64,000 bases of DNA from JAVDCA01 sp963819385. GTDB taxonomy: Bacteria > Pseudomonadota > Alphaproteobacteria > Rhizobiales > Xanthobacteraceae. A program made the position numbers and the translations under genes. Positions 50,018 through 59,277 of this stretch are shown piece by piece; within the stretch, counting starts at the first letter, position 1; each line of letters starts with the position of its first letter. The DNA is taken from assembly GCA_963819385.1 (NCBI GenBank), contig CAWFVV010000006.1, forward strand, positions 1,240,001 to 1,304,000. Reading direction: 5' to 3'. The notes beneath the pieces were generated by a model. The model worked only from the letters and a program-made list of their open reading frames with translations. It was not told where the DNA came from and did not search any database.

Positions 50018-52855
50018 CTACGCCGTGCCTGAGATCTCTTTGCCCAACGCCGCCTGTGCGGCGGCGAGGCGCGCGATCGGCACGCGGAACGGCGAGCACG
50101 AGACATAGTCGAGCCCGATCTCGTGACAGAACGCGACCGAGGCGGGATCGCCGCCGTGCTCGCCGCAAATGCCGAGCTTCAGGTCCTTGCGCACCTTGCG
50201 GCCGCGCTCGCTCGCGATCCGCACCAGCTCGCCGACGCCCTCGCGGTCGATCGAGATGAACGGGTCGACCGGAAGTATTCCCTTCGCCGTATAGATGCCG
50301 AGGAAGCTCGCCGCGTCGTCGCGGCTGATGCCGAAGGTGGTCTGCGTGAGATCGTTGGTGCCGTAGGAGAAGAACTCGGCGGTCTCGGCGATCTCGCCCG
50401 CCATCAGGGCCGCGCGCGGCAGCTCGATCATCGTGCCGACCTGATAGTCGACCTTGGTCTTCGTCTCCCTCGCGACCGCCTCCGCCATGGCGTCGATGCG
50501 CGCCTTGACGAGGTCGAACTCGGCGCGCGTCGCGATCAGCGGCACCATCACCTCGGGAACCACCGGCTTGCCGGTGCGCTTGCCGGCCTCGACCGCCGCC
50601 TCGAAGATGGCGCGCGCCTGCATCTCGGCGATCTCCGGATACGCGATCGCGAGCCGGCAGCCGCGGAAGCCCAGCATCGGATTGAACTCGGCGAGCTCGC
50701 GCGCACGGTCGGCGAGCTTCTTGGGATCCGCGCCCATGGCCTTGGCGACCTCGCTGATCTCGGCGGGCGTATGCGGCAGGAACTCGTGCAGCGGCGGATC
50801 GAGCAGGCGGATAGTCACCGGCAGGCCCTGCATGATTTCGAACAGCTCGGCAAAATCCTGGCGCTGCATCGGCAAGAGCTTGGCGAGCGCCGCGCGCCGG
50901 CTCTTCTCCTCGTCGGAGAGAATCATCTCGCGCACCGCGCGGATGCGGTCCTCGTCGAAGAACATGTGCTCGGTGCGGCAGAGCCCGATGCCTTCCGCGC
51001 CGAACTTCATGGCGACGCGCGCGTCGTTCGGCGTGTCCGCATTGGCGCGCACGCGAAGCTTGCGGGCGCGGTCAGCCCAGCCCATGAGCGTGACGAACTC
51101 GCCGGACAAGTCCGGCTCCTGCATCGCGACCTTGCCGGCAAGCACCTGGCCGGTCGAGCCGTCGATCGTGACGATATCGCCCTTCTTGAGCGTCGCGCCG
51201 CCCGCCTGCAGCGTGTTCGCGGCGTAGTCGACGCGGATCGCGCCGGCGCCCGAGACGCACGGCTTGCCCATGCCGCGCGCGACCACCGCCGCATGCGAGG
51301 TCATGCCGCCGCGCGTCGTCAGGATGCCTTCCGAGGCATGCATGCCGTGGATGTCCTCGGGGCTCGTCTCGATGCGCACCAGGATCACCTTGCGGCCTTG
51401 CGTCTTGAGGAGCTCGGCCTCGTCGGACGAGAACACGATCTCGCCCGATGCGGCGCCGGGCGACGCCGGCAGGCCGGTCGCGATGACCTGCCGCTCCGCC
51501 TTGGGGTCGATGGTCGGATGCAGCAGCTGGTCGAGCGAGCCCGGCTCGACCCTGGTCACGGCCTCGTCGCGCGTGATGACGCCCTCGTTGGCGAGCTCCA
51601 CCGCGATGCGCAGCGCCGCCTTGGCGGTGCGCTTGCCGGCGCGCGTCTGCAGCATCCACAGCTTGCCCTGCTCGACCGTGAACTCGAGGTCCTGCATGTC
51701 GCGATAGTGCTTTTCGAGAAGCCCGTAGATGCGGGTGAGCTCGGCGAACGCCGACGGCATCGCCCGTTCCATCGACGGCTTTTCCGAGCCGGTGTCGCGG
51801 CGCGCCTTCTCGGTGATCTCCTGCGGCGTGCGGATGCCGGCGACCACGTCCTCGCCCTGCGCGTTGATGAGAAATTCGCCGTAGAGCCGCTTCTCGCCGG
51901 TCGAGGGATTGCGCGTGAAGGCGACGCCGGTCGCCGAGGTCTCGCCGAGATTGCCGAACACCATGGCCTGGACGTTGACGGCAGTGCCCCAGCTCTCCGG
52001 AATGCTGTGCAGCCGCCGATACGTGATCGCCCGCTGGTTCATCCAGCTGCCGAACACCGCGCCGATCGCGCCCCACAGCTGCTCGTGCGGATCCTGCGGG
52101 AACGGTTTGCCCAGCTCCTCCTCGACCCGCGCCTTGTAGCGCGTCACCATCTCGGCCCAGTCGTCGGCCTCGAGATCGGTATCGAGCATGTAGCCGTTCT
52201 TGTCCTTGTGCTCGTCGAGGATCTCCTCGAACACGTGATGCTCGATACCGAGCACCACATCGGAATACATGGTGATGAAGCGGCGATAGCTGTCATACGC
52301 GAAGCGGCGGTCCTTCGACTGCACGGCCACCGCCTCGACGGTCGTATCGTTGAGGCCGAGATTGAGCACCGTGTCCATCATGCCGGGCATCGAGGCGCGC
52401 GCACCGGAGCGCACCGACACGAGCAGCGGGTTCTTGGCGTCGCCGAAGCGCTTGCCGGTCAGCTTGCCGACATGGCCGAGCGCGGTCTCGACCTGGGCCT
52501 TGAGCTCCTTCGGATAGGATTTGCGGTTGGCGTAGAAATAGGTGCAGACGTCGCTCGTGATCGTGAAGCCGGGCGGCACCGGCAGGCCGAGATTGGCCAT
52601 CTCGGCGAGATTGGCGCCTTTGCCGCCGAGCAGGTTCTTCATCTGCGCCTTGCCCTCGGCCTTGCCGTCGCCGAAGGTGTAGACCCATTTGCCCTTGCGC
52701 GCCGCAGGCGCGGCGACGGAGCGCGCAGGCTTCGCGGCGGCAGCGCGAGAAGGCTTCGCGACGCGCACCTGCTTGTTCTTGCGCTTTGCCTTGTCGACGG
52801 CGCGTCGCGCCGCCCCGGCCGATCGCGCGCGTCGGGCAATGGATTTCTTGGCCAT
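50018..52855 (-). CDS. ppdK: Pyruvate, phosphate dikinase (PpdK)
   Basis: 945 residues from ATG 52855, complete. Interconverts pyruvate and PEP with ATP and phosphate. The N-terminal nucleotide-binding part begins about residue 54 (KWVYTFGDG), the phosphohistidine loop is GGMTSHAAVVARGMGK, and the PEP-binding C-domain has GLCRTEHMFF and NDLTQTTFGISRDD. The first about 53 residues are Lys/Arg/Ala-rich and not part of the fold. Placement next to glyS is common in Rhizobiales. Confidence 0.93.
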   Translation of the reverse strand: MAKKSIARRARSAGAARRAVDKAKRKNKQVRVAKPSRAAAAKPARSVAAPAARKGKWVYTFGDGKAEGKAQMKNLLGGKGANLAEMANLGLPVPPGFTITSDVCTYFYANRKSYPKELKAQVETALGHVGKLTGKRFGDAKNPLLVSVRSGARASMPGMMDTVLNLGLNDTTVEAVAVQSKDRRFAYDSYRRFITMYSDVVLGIEHHVFEEILDEHKDKNGYMLDTDLEADDWAEMVTRYKARVEEELGKPFPQDPHEQLWGAIGAVFGSWMNQRAITYRRLHSIPESWGTAVNVQAMVFGNLGETSATGVAFTRNPSTGEKRLYGEFLINAQGEDVVAGIRTPQEITEKARRDTGSEKPSMERAMPSAFAELTRIYGLLEKHYRDMQDLEFTVEQGKLWMLQTRAGKRTAKAALRIAVELANEGVITRDEAVTRVEPGSLDQLLHPTIDPKAERQVIATGLPASPGAASGEIVFSSDEAELLKTQGRKVILVRIETSPEDIHGMHASEGILTTRGGMTSHAAVVARGMGKPCVSGAGAIRVDYAANTLQAGGATLKKGDIVTIDGSTGQVLAGKVAMQEPDLSGEFVTLMGWADRARKLRVRANADTPNDARVAMKFGAEGIGLCRTEHMFFDEDRIRAVREMILSDEEKSRRAALAKLLPMQRQDFAELFEIMQGLPVTIRLLDPPLHEFLPHTPAEISEVAKAMGADPKKLADRARELAEFNPMLGFRGCRLAIAYPEIAEMQARAIFEAAVEAGKRTGKPVVPEVMVPLIATRAEFDLVKARIDAMAEAVARETKTKVDYQVGTMIELPRAALMAGEIAETAEFFSYGTNDLTQTTFGISRDDAASFLGIYTAKGILPVDPFISIDREGVGELVRIASERGRKVRKDLKLGICGEHGGDPASVAFCHEIGLDYVSCSPFRVPIARLAAAQAALGKEISGTA

Positions 52856-53000
52856 GGAGCAGTACCGGAGAGATGCTGTATCTCCGGCACAAAGCACGCC
52901 CGGCGGGTGACGCGCAACCCTCCATTTGGGTCAACGCGTAAGCGGCTTCTGGCGCCAGCCCAGCGCCGGAACTTCCTTGAGCTCAGGGACTTATATTAGT

Positions 53001-54092
53001 TCAGGGCGCGCCAAGCGAAGTGCCGAGCGACGCGGCGGGCGCCATCTCGGGCAAGTTCGGCTGAGCTTCCGACGCCGTCCGCGGCGATTTACGCCGTGCG
53101 GTCGCGCGCACGCGGTCGCGCAGCGGCTCGATCGCCAGCGCGTTGAACTTGGCGAGCCCGATCGCCATGCCCACCATGAATGGCGTCGCCGCCAGCGTGA
53201 GGACCCAGCCGCGCCACATCCCCGGGAAGAAGGCGAGCGCGACGATGAAGCCGGCGAGCCATTGGACGAGAAAGAGCGGATAAGCGATGTCGCCGAGTGC
53301 CTTGTCGATGCGCGCGAGGCGTGGCCCCGGCTTGTAGTCCGCGAGGCCCGCCAGCACGAACACGAAGGCGAGCGTGCCGATGTAGTAGCTCGCGCCGTAG
53401 ATGTACGAGTTGGGTAGGATCGATCCGGCCGCCATCATGTTGGCGACCCACAGCGCGAGCGCGACCAGGCCGCAACGCAGATCGACGTTGAAGGCGCCGC
53501 GCCGACGCATGAAATAGACGAGCGCGCCGGCCGCGAACGAGAGCAACGCGGACGGCGCGTTGAAGTAGCGTGCGCCGAGGCCGTATCCGGCGTCGAGGCA
53601 CGCCAGGTGATAGACGATGCCGACGCCCACCGCGGCCGCCGCGAACGCCTCGCGCCGGGCGATCACGAGCCACAGCAGCACGTACATCTCGATCTCGACC
53701 GCGGTCGACCAGTAGGCCGGCGAGACGCGAAACTGCGGATCGCGGAATTGCAGCGGCAGGACCAGCAGGTTCATCAGCACGTCGCGATGATTGCCGTCCT
53801 CGAGCTGCCAGAATTTCAGGAATTCGGCCGCCTGGCGCGGGACGAAGGCGACGAAGGCGAGCGTCGCGGCGCAGACGAGATAATAAGGCGGCAGCAGACG
53901 CAGCAGCCGGTTGGTCCAGAAGCGCTCGCCGTTGAACTGATAGACCTCGTTGAGCGCCGCCGTGATGATGAAACCGGATAGCACGAAGAAGCCGCGGACC
54001 GCATAGAAGCCGTAATGAGCGAGGTACTGGCTGCCGACGAGATGCGACAGCACCACCATATACGCCAGAAAGAAGCGTAGCGATCCGAACAT
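53001..54092 (-). CDS. Acyltransferase 3 family protein (OafA/YrhL-like)
   Basis: 363 residues with about ten membrane segments. The N-terminus is RFFLAYMVVLSHLVG, giving the catalytic-type histidine, then FFVLSGFIIT and RLLRLLPPYYLVC, the family hallmarks. Such proteins O-acetylate surface polysaccharides or peptidoglycan. There is no adjacent polysaccharide cluster. The C-terminal tail is Ala/Arg-rich and disordered. It lies between ppdK and glyS. Confidence 0.85.
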   Translation of the reverse strand: MFGSLRFFLAYMVVLSHLVGSQYLAHYGFYAVRGFFVLSGFIITAALNEVYQFNGERFWTNRLLRLLPPYYLVCAATLAFVAFVPRQAAEFLKFWQLEDGNHRDVLMNLLVLPLQFRDPQFRVSPAYWSTAVEIEMYVLLWLVIARREAFAAAAVGVGIVYHLACLDAGYGLGARYFNAPSALLSFAAGALVYFMRRRGAFNVDLRCGLVALALWVANMMAAGSILPNSYIYGASYYIGTLAFVFVLAGLADYKPGPRLARIDKALGDIAYPLFLVQWLAGFIVALAFFPGMWRGWVLTLAATPFMVGMAIGLAKFNALAIEPLRDRVRATARRKSPRTASEAQPNLPEMAPAASLGTSLGAP

Positions 54093-54318
54093 AAACTGTA
54101 CGCCAACATGCGACCGGCCCCCCGTGCAAGGAGCCCGATCCGAGACACCGCCTTAAGAAATTCTACGTAGCACGGCCGGCATTAAAAAAGGCTATCGCCG
54201 ACTGCGAAGGCGTGAAAAGCATACTGGGCGTTATCCAAACATTATCCTTACGAAAATCGAAACGCGCGAGGCCTTGCACACGCGGAGTTATCCGCGCATC
54301 GCGGCATCCGCGTGAAAA

Positions 54319-56451
54319 TCACCCCTCGATCTTGGAGAAATCGGCGACCGCGAGCGTCGCGGCGCGGATCTGGTTGAGCAGCCGCAACCGGTTGGCCCGC
54401 ACCGGCTTGTCGTCGGTGTTGACCGTCACCTTCTCGAAGAAGGCGTCGACGTGCGGGCGCAGCTTTGCCATGGCGTGCATGGCCGCGGCGAAGTCCTCCT
54501 GCTCGACCGCGGCCGCGGCGTCGCGCTTGGCGATGTCGATCGCGTCGGCGAGCGCGCGCTCCTCCGTTTGGGCGTAGAGTTGCGGGTCGGGCGCGCCCGC
54601 GAACGTGGTCGCGTCGCGCTTCTCCTCGATGCGCAGGATATTGGCGGCGCGCTTGGCGCCGGCGAGAAGGTTCCGGCCGTCCTCGGTGTCGAGGAACTTG
54701 CCGAGTGCCTCAACGCGCCGCGCGATCAGGACCAGGTCGTCCTGACCATTTTTCGTCCCTGTCGCGCCTTCGGCGCTCCCCGCCTCTTGGAGCGCGAACA
54801 CGGCGTCGACCAGATCGTGGCGTGCACCCTGCTCGCGCAGTTGCACCTTGAGGCGATCCGCGAAGAAAACCAGAAGGTCGGCGGGCACCCGCTGGCTGTC
54901 GATCAAGCCGTGACGCGTGCCCGCCACCAAGATCGCCTGCTTGATCGTCGCCAGCAGCGGGAGGCGAATTGCATCATCCAGGATGATGCGAATGACGCCG
55001 AGCGCCGCGCGGCGGAGCGCGTAGGGATCCTTGCTTCCCGTCGGCCGCTCGTCGATCGCCCAGAAACCCACCAGCGTATCGAGCTTGTCGGCCAGTGCGA
55101 CGGCGACCGACACCGGATCCGCCGGCACCAGATCATCGGGTCCCTTCGGCCTGTAATGATCCTCGCACGCGTGAGCGACCGCTTCGTCCTCGCCCTGCGC
55201 CTCGGCATAGTATTTTCCCATCAGGCCCTGAAGCTCGGGAAACTCGCCCACGACGTCGGTGACCAGATCGGCCTTGCATAGCCTCGCGGCGCGCTGGACC
55301 TTCGCGACGTCGGCCCGCACGAGCGGCGCAAGCTCGACGGCGAGCTTCTCGATCCGCCCGATCCGCTCGGCTTGCGTGCCGAGCTTCTCGTGAAACACGA
55401 TATGCTCGAACTTGTGCAAGCGGTCGTCGAGCCGCGTCTTGAGATCGGTCTCGTAGAAGAACTTCGCGTCGGAAAGCCGCGCGCGGATGACGCGCTCGTT
55501 GCCGGCGACGATCGCCGTGCCGCCGTCGGACGCCTCGATATTGGCGACCAGGATGAACTTGTTGACGAGCGCCACGGTCTGCGGATCGCGCAGCACGAAG
55601 CACTTCTGGTTGACGCGGATGGTGGTGCGGATGACCTCGGGCGGGATGGCGAGGAATTCGCGGTCGAACGACCCCATCAGCACGACCGGCCATTCGACGA
55701 GTCCGGCGACCTCGTCGAGCAGCGCCTGGTCCTCGACCAGCTCGTAGCCCTGCGCGAAGGCGAGGTTCTTGGCGTCGGCGAGAATCTGCGCCTTGCGCCG
55801 CTCGGGATCGAGCACGACCTTGGCCTTGGCGAGCTTCGCCACATAGTCGTCGAAGCGCCTCACCTCGATCGCGTCGGGCGCCAGGAAACGATGTCCGCGC
55901 GTCGTGCGCCCCGCCGCGATGCCCTCGACCTGGAACGGCACCACCTCGGCCTCCTCGGTCTCCGGCCCGAAGGTCGCGACGATCGAGTGCAGCGGCCGCA
56001 CCCAGGTGAGCCGCCCCCCGCCCCAGCGCATCGACTTCGGCCAGGGAAACGTGCGGATGACGACGGGAAGCATCTCGGACAGCACGTCGATCGCGGGACG
56101 GCCGGGCTTCTCGATCAACGCGAGATAGAAGTCACCCTTCTTCGGATCGCGCTGGATGGTCGCCTCGTCGATCGAGGCGAGGCCGGCGCTCTTGAGGAAA
56201 CCTTCGATCGCCTTGGCGGGCGAGCCGAGGCGCGGGCCCTTCTTCTCCTCGCGCAGATCCGGCTGGCGCGCCGGCAAGCCCTGGATCGTGAGCGCGAGCC
56301 GGCGCGGCGTCGCAAACGCCTTGGCGCCCTCGTACACGAGCCCGGCATCCACCAGCTTGCCGGTGACGATGTTCTTCAAATCCTCCGCCGCCCGCGCCTG
56401 CATGCGCGCCGGAATTTCTTCGGAGAACAGCTCGAGGAGGAGGTCAGGCAT
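54319..56451 (-). CDS. glyS: Glycyl-tRNA synthetase beta subunit (GlyS)
   Basis: 710 residues from ATG 56451. The N-terminal PDLLLELFSEEIPARMQARA and later KGPRLGSPAKAIEGFLKS are typical. An HD-like segment and the C-terminal DALR anticodon domain are intact. It pairs with GlyQ as the alpha2-beta2 enzyme. In this genome a DUF559 gene separates it from glyQ; the DUF559 stop is 4 nt before glyS, so translation coupling is likely. Confidence 0.93.
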   Translation of the reverse strand: MPDLLLELFSEEIPARMQARAAEDLKNIVTGKLVDAGLVYEGAKAFATPRRLALTIQGLPARQPDLREEKKGPRLGSPAKAIEGFLKSAGLASIDEATIQRDPKKGDFYLALIEKPGRPAIDVLSEMLPVVIRTFPWPKSMRWGGGRLTWVRPLHSIVATFGPETEEAEVVPFQVEGIAAGRTTRGHRFLAPDAIEVRRFDDYVAKLAKAKVVLDPERRKAQILADAKNLAFAQGYELVEDQALLDEVAGLVEWPVVLMGSFDREFLAIPPEVIRTTIRVNQKCFVLRDPQTVALVNKFILVANIEASDGGTAIVAGNERVIRARLSDAKFFYETDLKTRLDDRLHKFEHIVFHEKLGTQAERIGRIEKLAVELAPLVRADVAKVQRAARLCKADLVTDVVGEFPELQGLMGKYYAEAQGEDEAVAHACEDHYRPKGPDDLVPADPVSVAVALADKLDTLVGFWAIDERPTGSKDPYALRRAALGVIRIILDDAIRLPLLATIKQAILVAGTRHGLIDSQRVPADLLVFFADRLKVQLREQGARHDLVDAVFALQEAGSAEGATGTKNGQDDLVLIARRVEALGKFLDTEDGRNLLAGAKRAANILRIEEKRDATTFAGAPDPQLYAQTEERALADAIDIAKRDAAAAVEQEDFAAAMHAMAKLRPHVDAFFEKVTVNTDDKPVRANRLRLLNQIRAATLAVADFSKIEG

Positions 56452-56455
56452 GGGT

Positions 56456-56935
56456 TTACTCTTCACCCTCCCCTGCAGGGGAAGGGTCGGCGCGCATAGC
56501 GCGCCGGGGTGGGGTGGCTGACGCTGCCATCGCCCAGTCACGGCGACGTTTATGCTTCAGCGGCGTCTCGAATGTCATCGCGGGAGAAATTGCGTGATGG
56601 ATAGCTTCCAGCACGCCTTCGACGTTCCGCGTGATGTCGTTATTCCAAAAGCGCAGCACGCGATAGCCTTCGGATTCAAGCCACCGGGTTCGCTCTTGAT
56701 CGGCTTCTGCGACCGGACCTTCCGCATGTTGCGAGCCATCGATTTCGATGATGAGGCGCGTAGCCAAGCAAGCGAAGTCAGCAACGTAGCGACCAATCGG
56801 AACCTGGCGGCGGAAATGCGTCCCGAGCACCGGCGAGCGACGCAGATGCCGCCAAAGGGTATCCTCTGCGCCCGTCGCATTCGCCCGCAAGCGGCGCGCT
56901 GTATCGCGACGGAAGCTATTGATCGTGCGTCGCAT
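56456..56935 (-). CDS. DUF559 (VSR-like) endonuclease-domain protein
   Basis: 159 residues. The DUF559 fold is a restriction-endonuclease-like PD-(D/E)xK domain: VADFACLATRLIIEIDGSQH gives D53, E64 and D66. LRRSPVLGTHFRRQVPIGRY is the conserved N-terminal part. The final 20 residues (ATPPRRAMRADPSPAGEGEE) are coded inside a 53-bp inverted repeat (56464-56516), whose partner (56950-57002) lies upstream of the start. The function of these proteins is not settled; repair or mobile-element roles are inference. Confidence 0.85.
   Translation of the reverse strand: MRRTINSFRRDTARRLRANATGAEDTLWRHLRRSPVLGTHFRRQVPIGRYVADFACLATRLIIEIDGSQHAEGPVAEADQERTRWLESEGYRVLRFWNNDITRNVEGVLEAIHHAISPAMTFETPLKHKRRRDWAMAASATPPRRAMRADPSPAGEGEE
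56464..56516. repeat. Left inverted repeat bracketing the DUF559 gene
   Basis: 53 bp, CACCCTCCCCTGCAGGGGAA at the left, ending GCGCCGGGGTGGGGTG. It pairs with the right copy in 49 of 53 positions by eye. It codes the C-terminus of the DUF559 protein. Confidence 0.9.
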
Positions 56936-56949
56936 GGGGCTGGCTCCGT

Positions 56950-57002
56950 CACCCCACCCCGGCGCGCTGCGCGCGCCGACCCTCCCCCTTCAGGGGAGGG
57001 TG
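56950..57002. repeat. Right inverted repeat bracketing the DUF559 gene
   Basis: 53 bp, CACCCCACCCCGGCGCGC at the left and CTTCAGGGGAGGGTG at the right, the inverse of the left copy with four mismatches. It lies between the glyQ stop (57026) and the DUF559 start. Confidence 0.9.
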
Positions 57003-57025
57003 CAGAAGAGCGGGTCGCATGACGC

Positions 57026-57958
57026 TCACGCCCCGCCTCCCTGCGTCTTGAGCCAAGCGTCACCGCAGGCCTTGGCCAGCTCGCGCACGCGCAGAATGTA
57101 GCTTTGCCGCTCGGTCACCGAGATCACGCCGCGCGCGTCGAGCAGGTTGAACACGTGGCTCGCCTTGATGCACTGGTCGTAGGCAGGCAGCGCCATCAGG
57201 TGCACCTTGCCGCCCTGCGCCCACCCATCGGCGATGTACTTGCGGCACGCGGCCTCGGCCATCTTGAACTGCTCGAACAGCATCGCGGTGTCGGCGAACT
57301 CGAAATTGTGCCGCGAGTATTCCTGCTCGGCCTGCAGGAAGACGTCGCCATAGGTGACGCGGCGGCCATCGTCGCGACCGTTGAAGTTGAGATCGAACAC
57401 GCGGTCGACGCCCTGCACGTACATCGCGAGGCGCTCGAGCCCGTAGGTGAGCTCGCCCGCGACCGGCGCGCATTCGAAGCCGGCGACCTGCTGGAAGTAG
57501 GTGAACTGCGAGACCTCCATGCCGTCGCACCAGCACTCCCAGCCGAGCCCCCACGCGCCGAGCGTCGGGCTCTCCCAGTCATCCTCGACGAAACGGATGT
57601 CGTGCAGCGCGCGGTCGATGCCGATCGCGCCGAGCGAGGCAAGATAGAGGTCCTGGATGTCCGGCGGCGACGGCTTGAGGATCACCTGGAACTGATAGTA
57701 GTGCTGCAGCCGGTTGGGATTCTCGCCATAGCGCCCGTCCTTGGGCCGGCGCGAGGGCTGCACGTAGGCCGCATTCCACGGGCGCGGCCCGAGCGCGCGC
57801 AGCGTGGTCGCAGGATGAAACGTGCCGGCGCCGACCTCCATATCGTAAGGTTGCAGGATCACGCAGCCCTGGTCCGCCCAGAAGCGCTGCAACGCCAGGA
57901 TCAGGCCCTGGAACGAGCGCTCGGGACGCATGTGAGCGGGGATATCGGCGTTGGACAT
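57026..57958 (-). CDS. glyQ: Glycyl-tRNA synthetase alpha subunit (GlyQ)
   Basis: 310 residues from ATG 57958. Class II aminoacyl-tRNA synthetase core: RSFQGLILALQRFWADQGCV near the start, ATTLRALGPRPWNAAYVQPS, and YTFQQV-like FTYFQQVAGFECAPV. GELTYGLERLAMYVQGVD is the motif 3 region. It charges tRNA-Gly with GlyS. The long upstream open reading is not used. Confidence 0.94.
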   Translation of the reverse strand: MSNADIPAHMRPERSFQGLILALQRFWADQGCVILQPYDMEVGAGTFHPATTLRALGPRPWNAAYVQPSRRPKDGRYGENPNRLQHYYQFQVILKPSPPDIQDLYLASLGAIGIDRALHDIRFVEDDWESPTLGAWGLGWECWCDGMEVSQFTYFQQVAGFECAPVAGELTYGLERLAMYVQGVDRVFDLNFNGRDDGRRVTYGDVFLQAEQEYSRHNFEFADTAMLFEQFKMAEAACRKYIADGWAQGGKVHLMALPAYDQCIKASHVFNLLDARGVISVTERQSYILRVRELAKACGDAWLKTQGGGA

Positions 57959-58189
57959 AGCCGTAAATCGGGGCCGTTTTTCGGGGACAAATGCGCGCGG
58001 AACGTAATGGCCACCCCCCATGGGGTCAAGGCGCGCACTCGCTACGGACTTGTCAGGGACTTGGCCCGGCCTCGGCACGGGCCTGCACGCGCGGACGCGA
58101 TGACGCGGGCGGACCGCGCCCCCTTGCGGGGATTGCGACCGAGGCCGTAGGACTGGGCAACACACCTTTGAGCCTTCGGGGGAAATGCC

Positions 58190-59185
58190 TTGCGCCGTTG
58201 CGTGCTCCGACTAGTGCCGATCATCGCGTCGCTCGTTGCAGCGCTCGCGGCCGCGCTGCTTGCGACCGACGCGGCGGCGCAAACCTATCCGACGCGCCCG
58301 ATCCGCCTGATCGTCGGGTTCTCGGCAGGCGGCACCACCGATTTTGTCTGCCGGTTGGTCGCCGACCGGGCGAAGAACCTGCTCGGCCAGAGCATCATCG
58401 TGGAGAACAGGCCGGGCGCCAATGGTGCGATCGGCGCCGACTATGTGTCGAAGGCGTCGCCCGACGGCTACACGCTGTTCTTCTCGACCGCCGGCGCGCT
58501 CGCGATCAATCCGAGCATGCGCAACGACCTGCCCTACGATCCGATCAAGGGCTTCACGCCGATCCTGCCGGTCGCGCGAAACACCGTGGTGTTCGCGGTC
58601 AATCCCGCGCAAGGCATCGCGACCGCACAGGACATGATCGCGCGCGCGAAGGAAAAGCCCGGCTCGATCACGGTCGCGATCACCGGCATCGGCGCGATCT
58701 CGCATCTCACCATCGAGATGCTGCAGGTCGCCGCCAAGATCAAATTGCAGGCGGTGCCCTATCGCGGCGCCGGCGCCGCGATCGCGGACCTCGTCGGCGG
58801 ACAGGTCAACGCGATGAGCGCCGAGGTGCCGGTGCTCATGTCGCAGATCAAGGCCGGCAAGGCGAAGCTCCTCGCGGTCGCGTCGCAGACGCGGTCGGAC
58901 GCGATGCCTGACGTGCCGACCTTCGTGGAGCTCGGCTACCCCGACGTGGTCGCCGACAACTGGTCGGGCGTGCTCGCACCGCCCAAGACGCCGCCCGAGG
59001 TCGTCGCCAAGCTCAACGCCGCTTTCAACGCGGTGGTGAAGGATCCGGATGTGCAGCGCCGGCTCGCCGAGGTCGGCGTGGCGCCGATCGGCGGCACCCC
59101 CGATGACTTGACGGCGCTGATCACGAGCGAGACCGCGCGCTGGCGCAAGGTGGTCGCGGAAACCGGCGTGAAGGCGCGAGATTGA
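58190..59185 (+). CDS. TctC/Bug solute-binding protein (first of a tandem pair)
   Basis: 331 residues from a TTG at 58190, chosen because GGGGGA lies six bases upstream and no in-frame ATG is near. The signal peptide is LVPIIASLVAALAAALLATD, ending AAAQ. The mature part TYPTRPIRLIVGFSAGGTTD is the family start. Such proteins bind carboxylic acids in the periplasm for a tripartite transporter; the membrane genes are not in the window. It is divergent from glyQ. Confidence 0.88.
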   Translation: MRRCVLRLVPIIASLVAALAAALLATDAAAQTYPTRPIRLIVGFSAGGTTDFVCRLVADRAKNLLGQSIIVENRPGANGAIGADYVSKASPDGYTLFFSTAGALAINPSMRNDLPYDPIKGFTPILPVARNTVVFAVNPAQGIATAQDMIARAKEKPGSITVAITGIGAISHLTIEMLQVAAKIKLQAVPYRGAGAAIADLVGGQVNAMSAEVPVLMSQIKAGKAKLLAVASQTRSDAMPDVPTFVELGYPDVVADNWSGVLAPPKTPPEVVAKLNAAFNAVVKDPDVQRRLAEVGVAPIGGTPDDLTALITSETARWRKVVAETGVKARD

Positions 59186-59192
59186 AGCAGCG

Positions 59193-59241
59193 AGTGGCGA
59201 ATAGCGAGATCGCAACACGTATCCCCTTCTATTCGCCACTC
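59193..59241. repeat. Hairpin between the two Bug genes
   Basis: GAGTGGCGAATAG (59193-59205) and CTATTCGCCACTC (59229-59241) are a perfect 13-bp inverted repeat. It may cap the first transcript or be a repeat insertion. Confidence 0.7.
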
Positions 59242-59277
59242 ATCATTCACTATTCGCCAAAGCGAGGGAGAAAACGC

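Noticed and set aside
50123..52999. Plus-strand frame of more than 900 residues
   Set aside because: Antisense of ppdK in a GC-rich gene; histidine- and arginine-rich low-complexity translation without domains.
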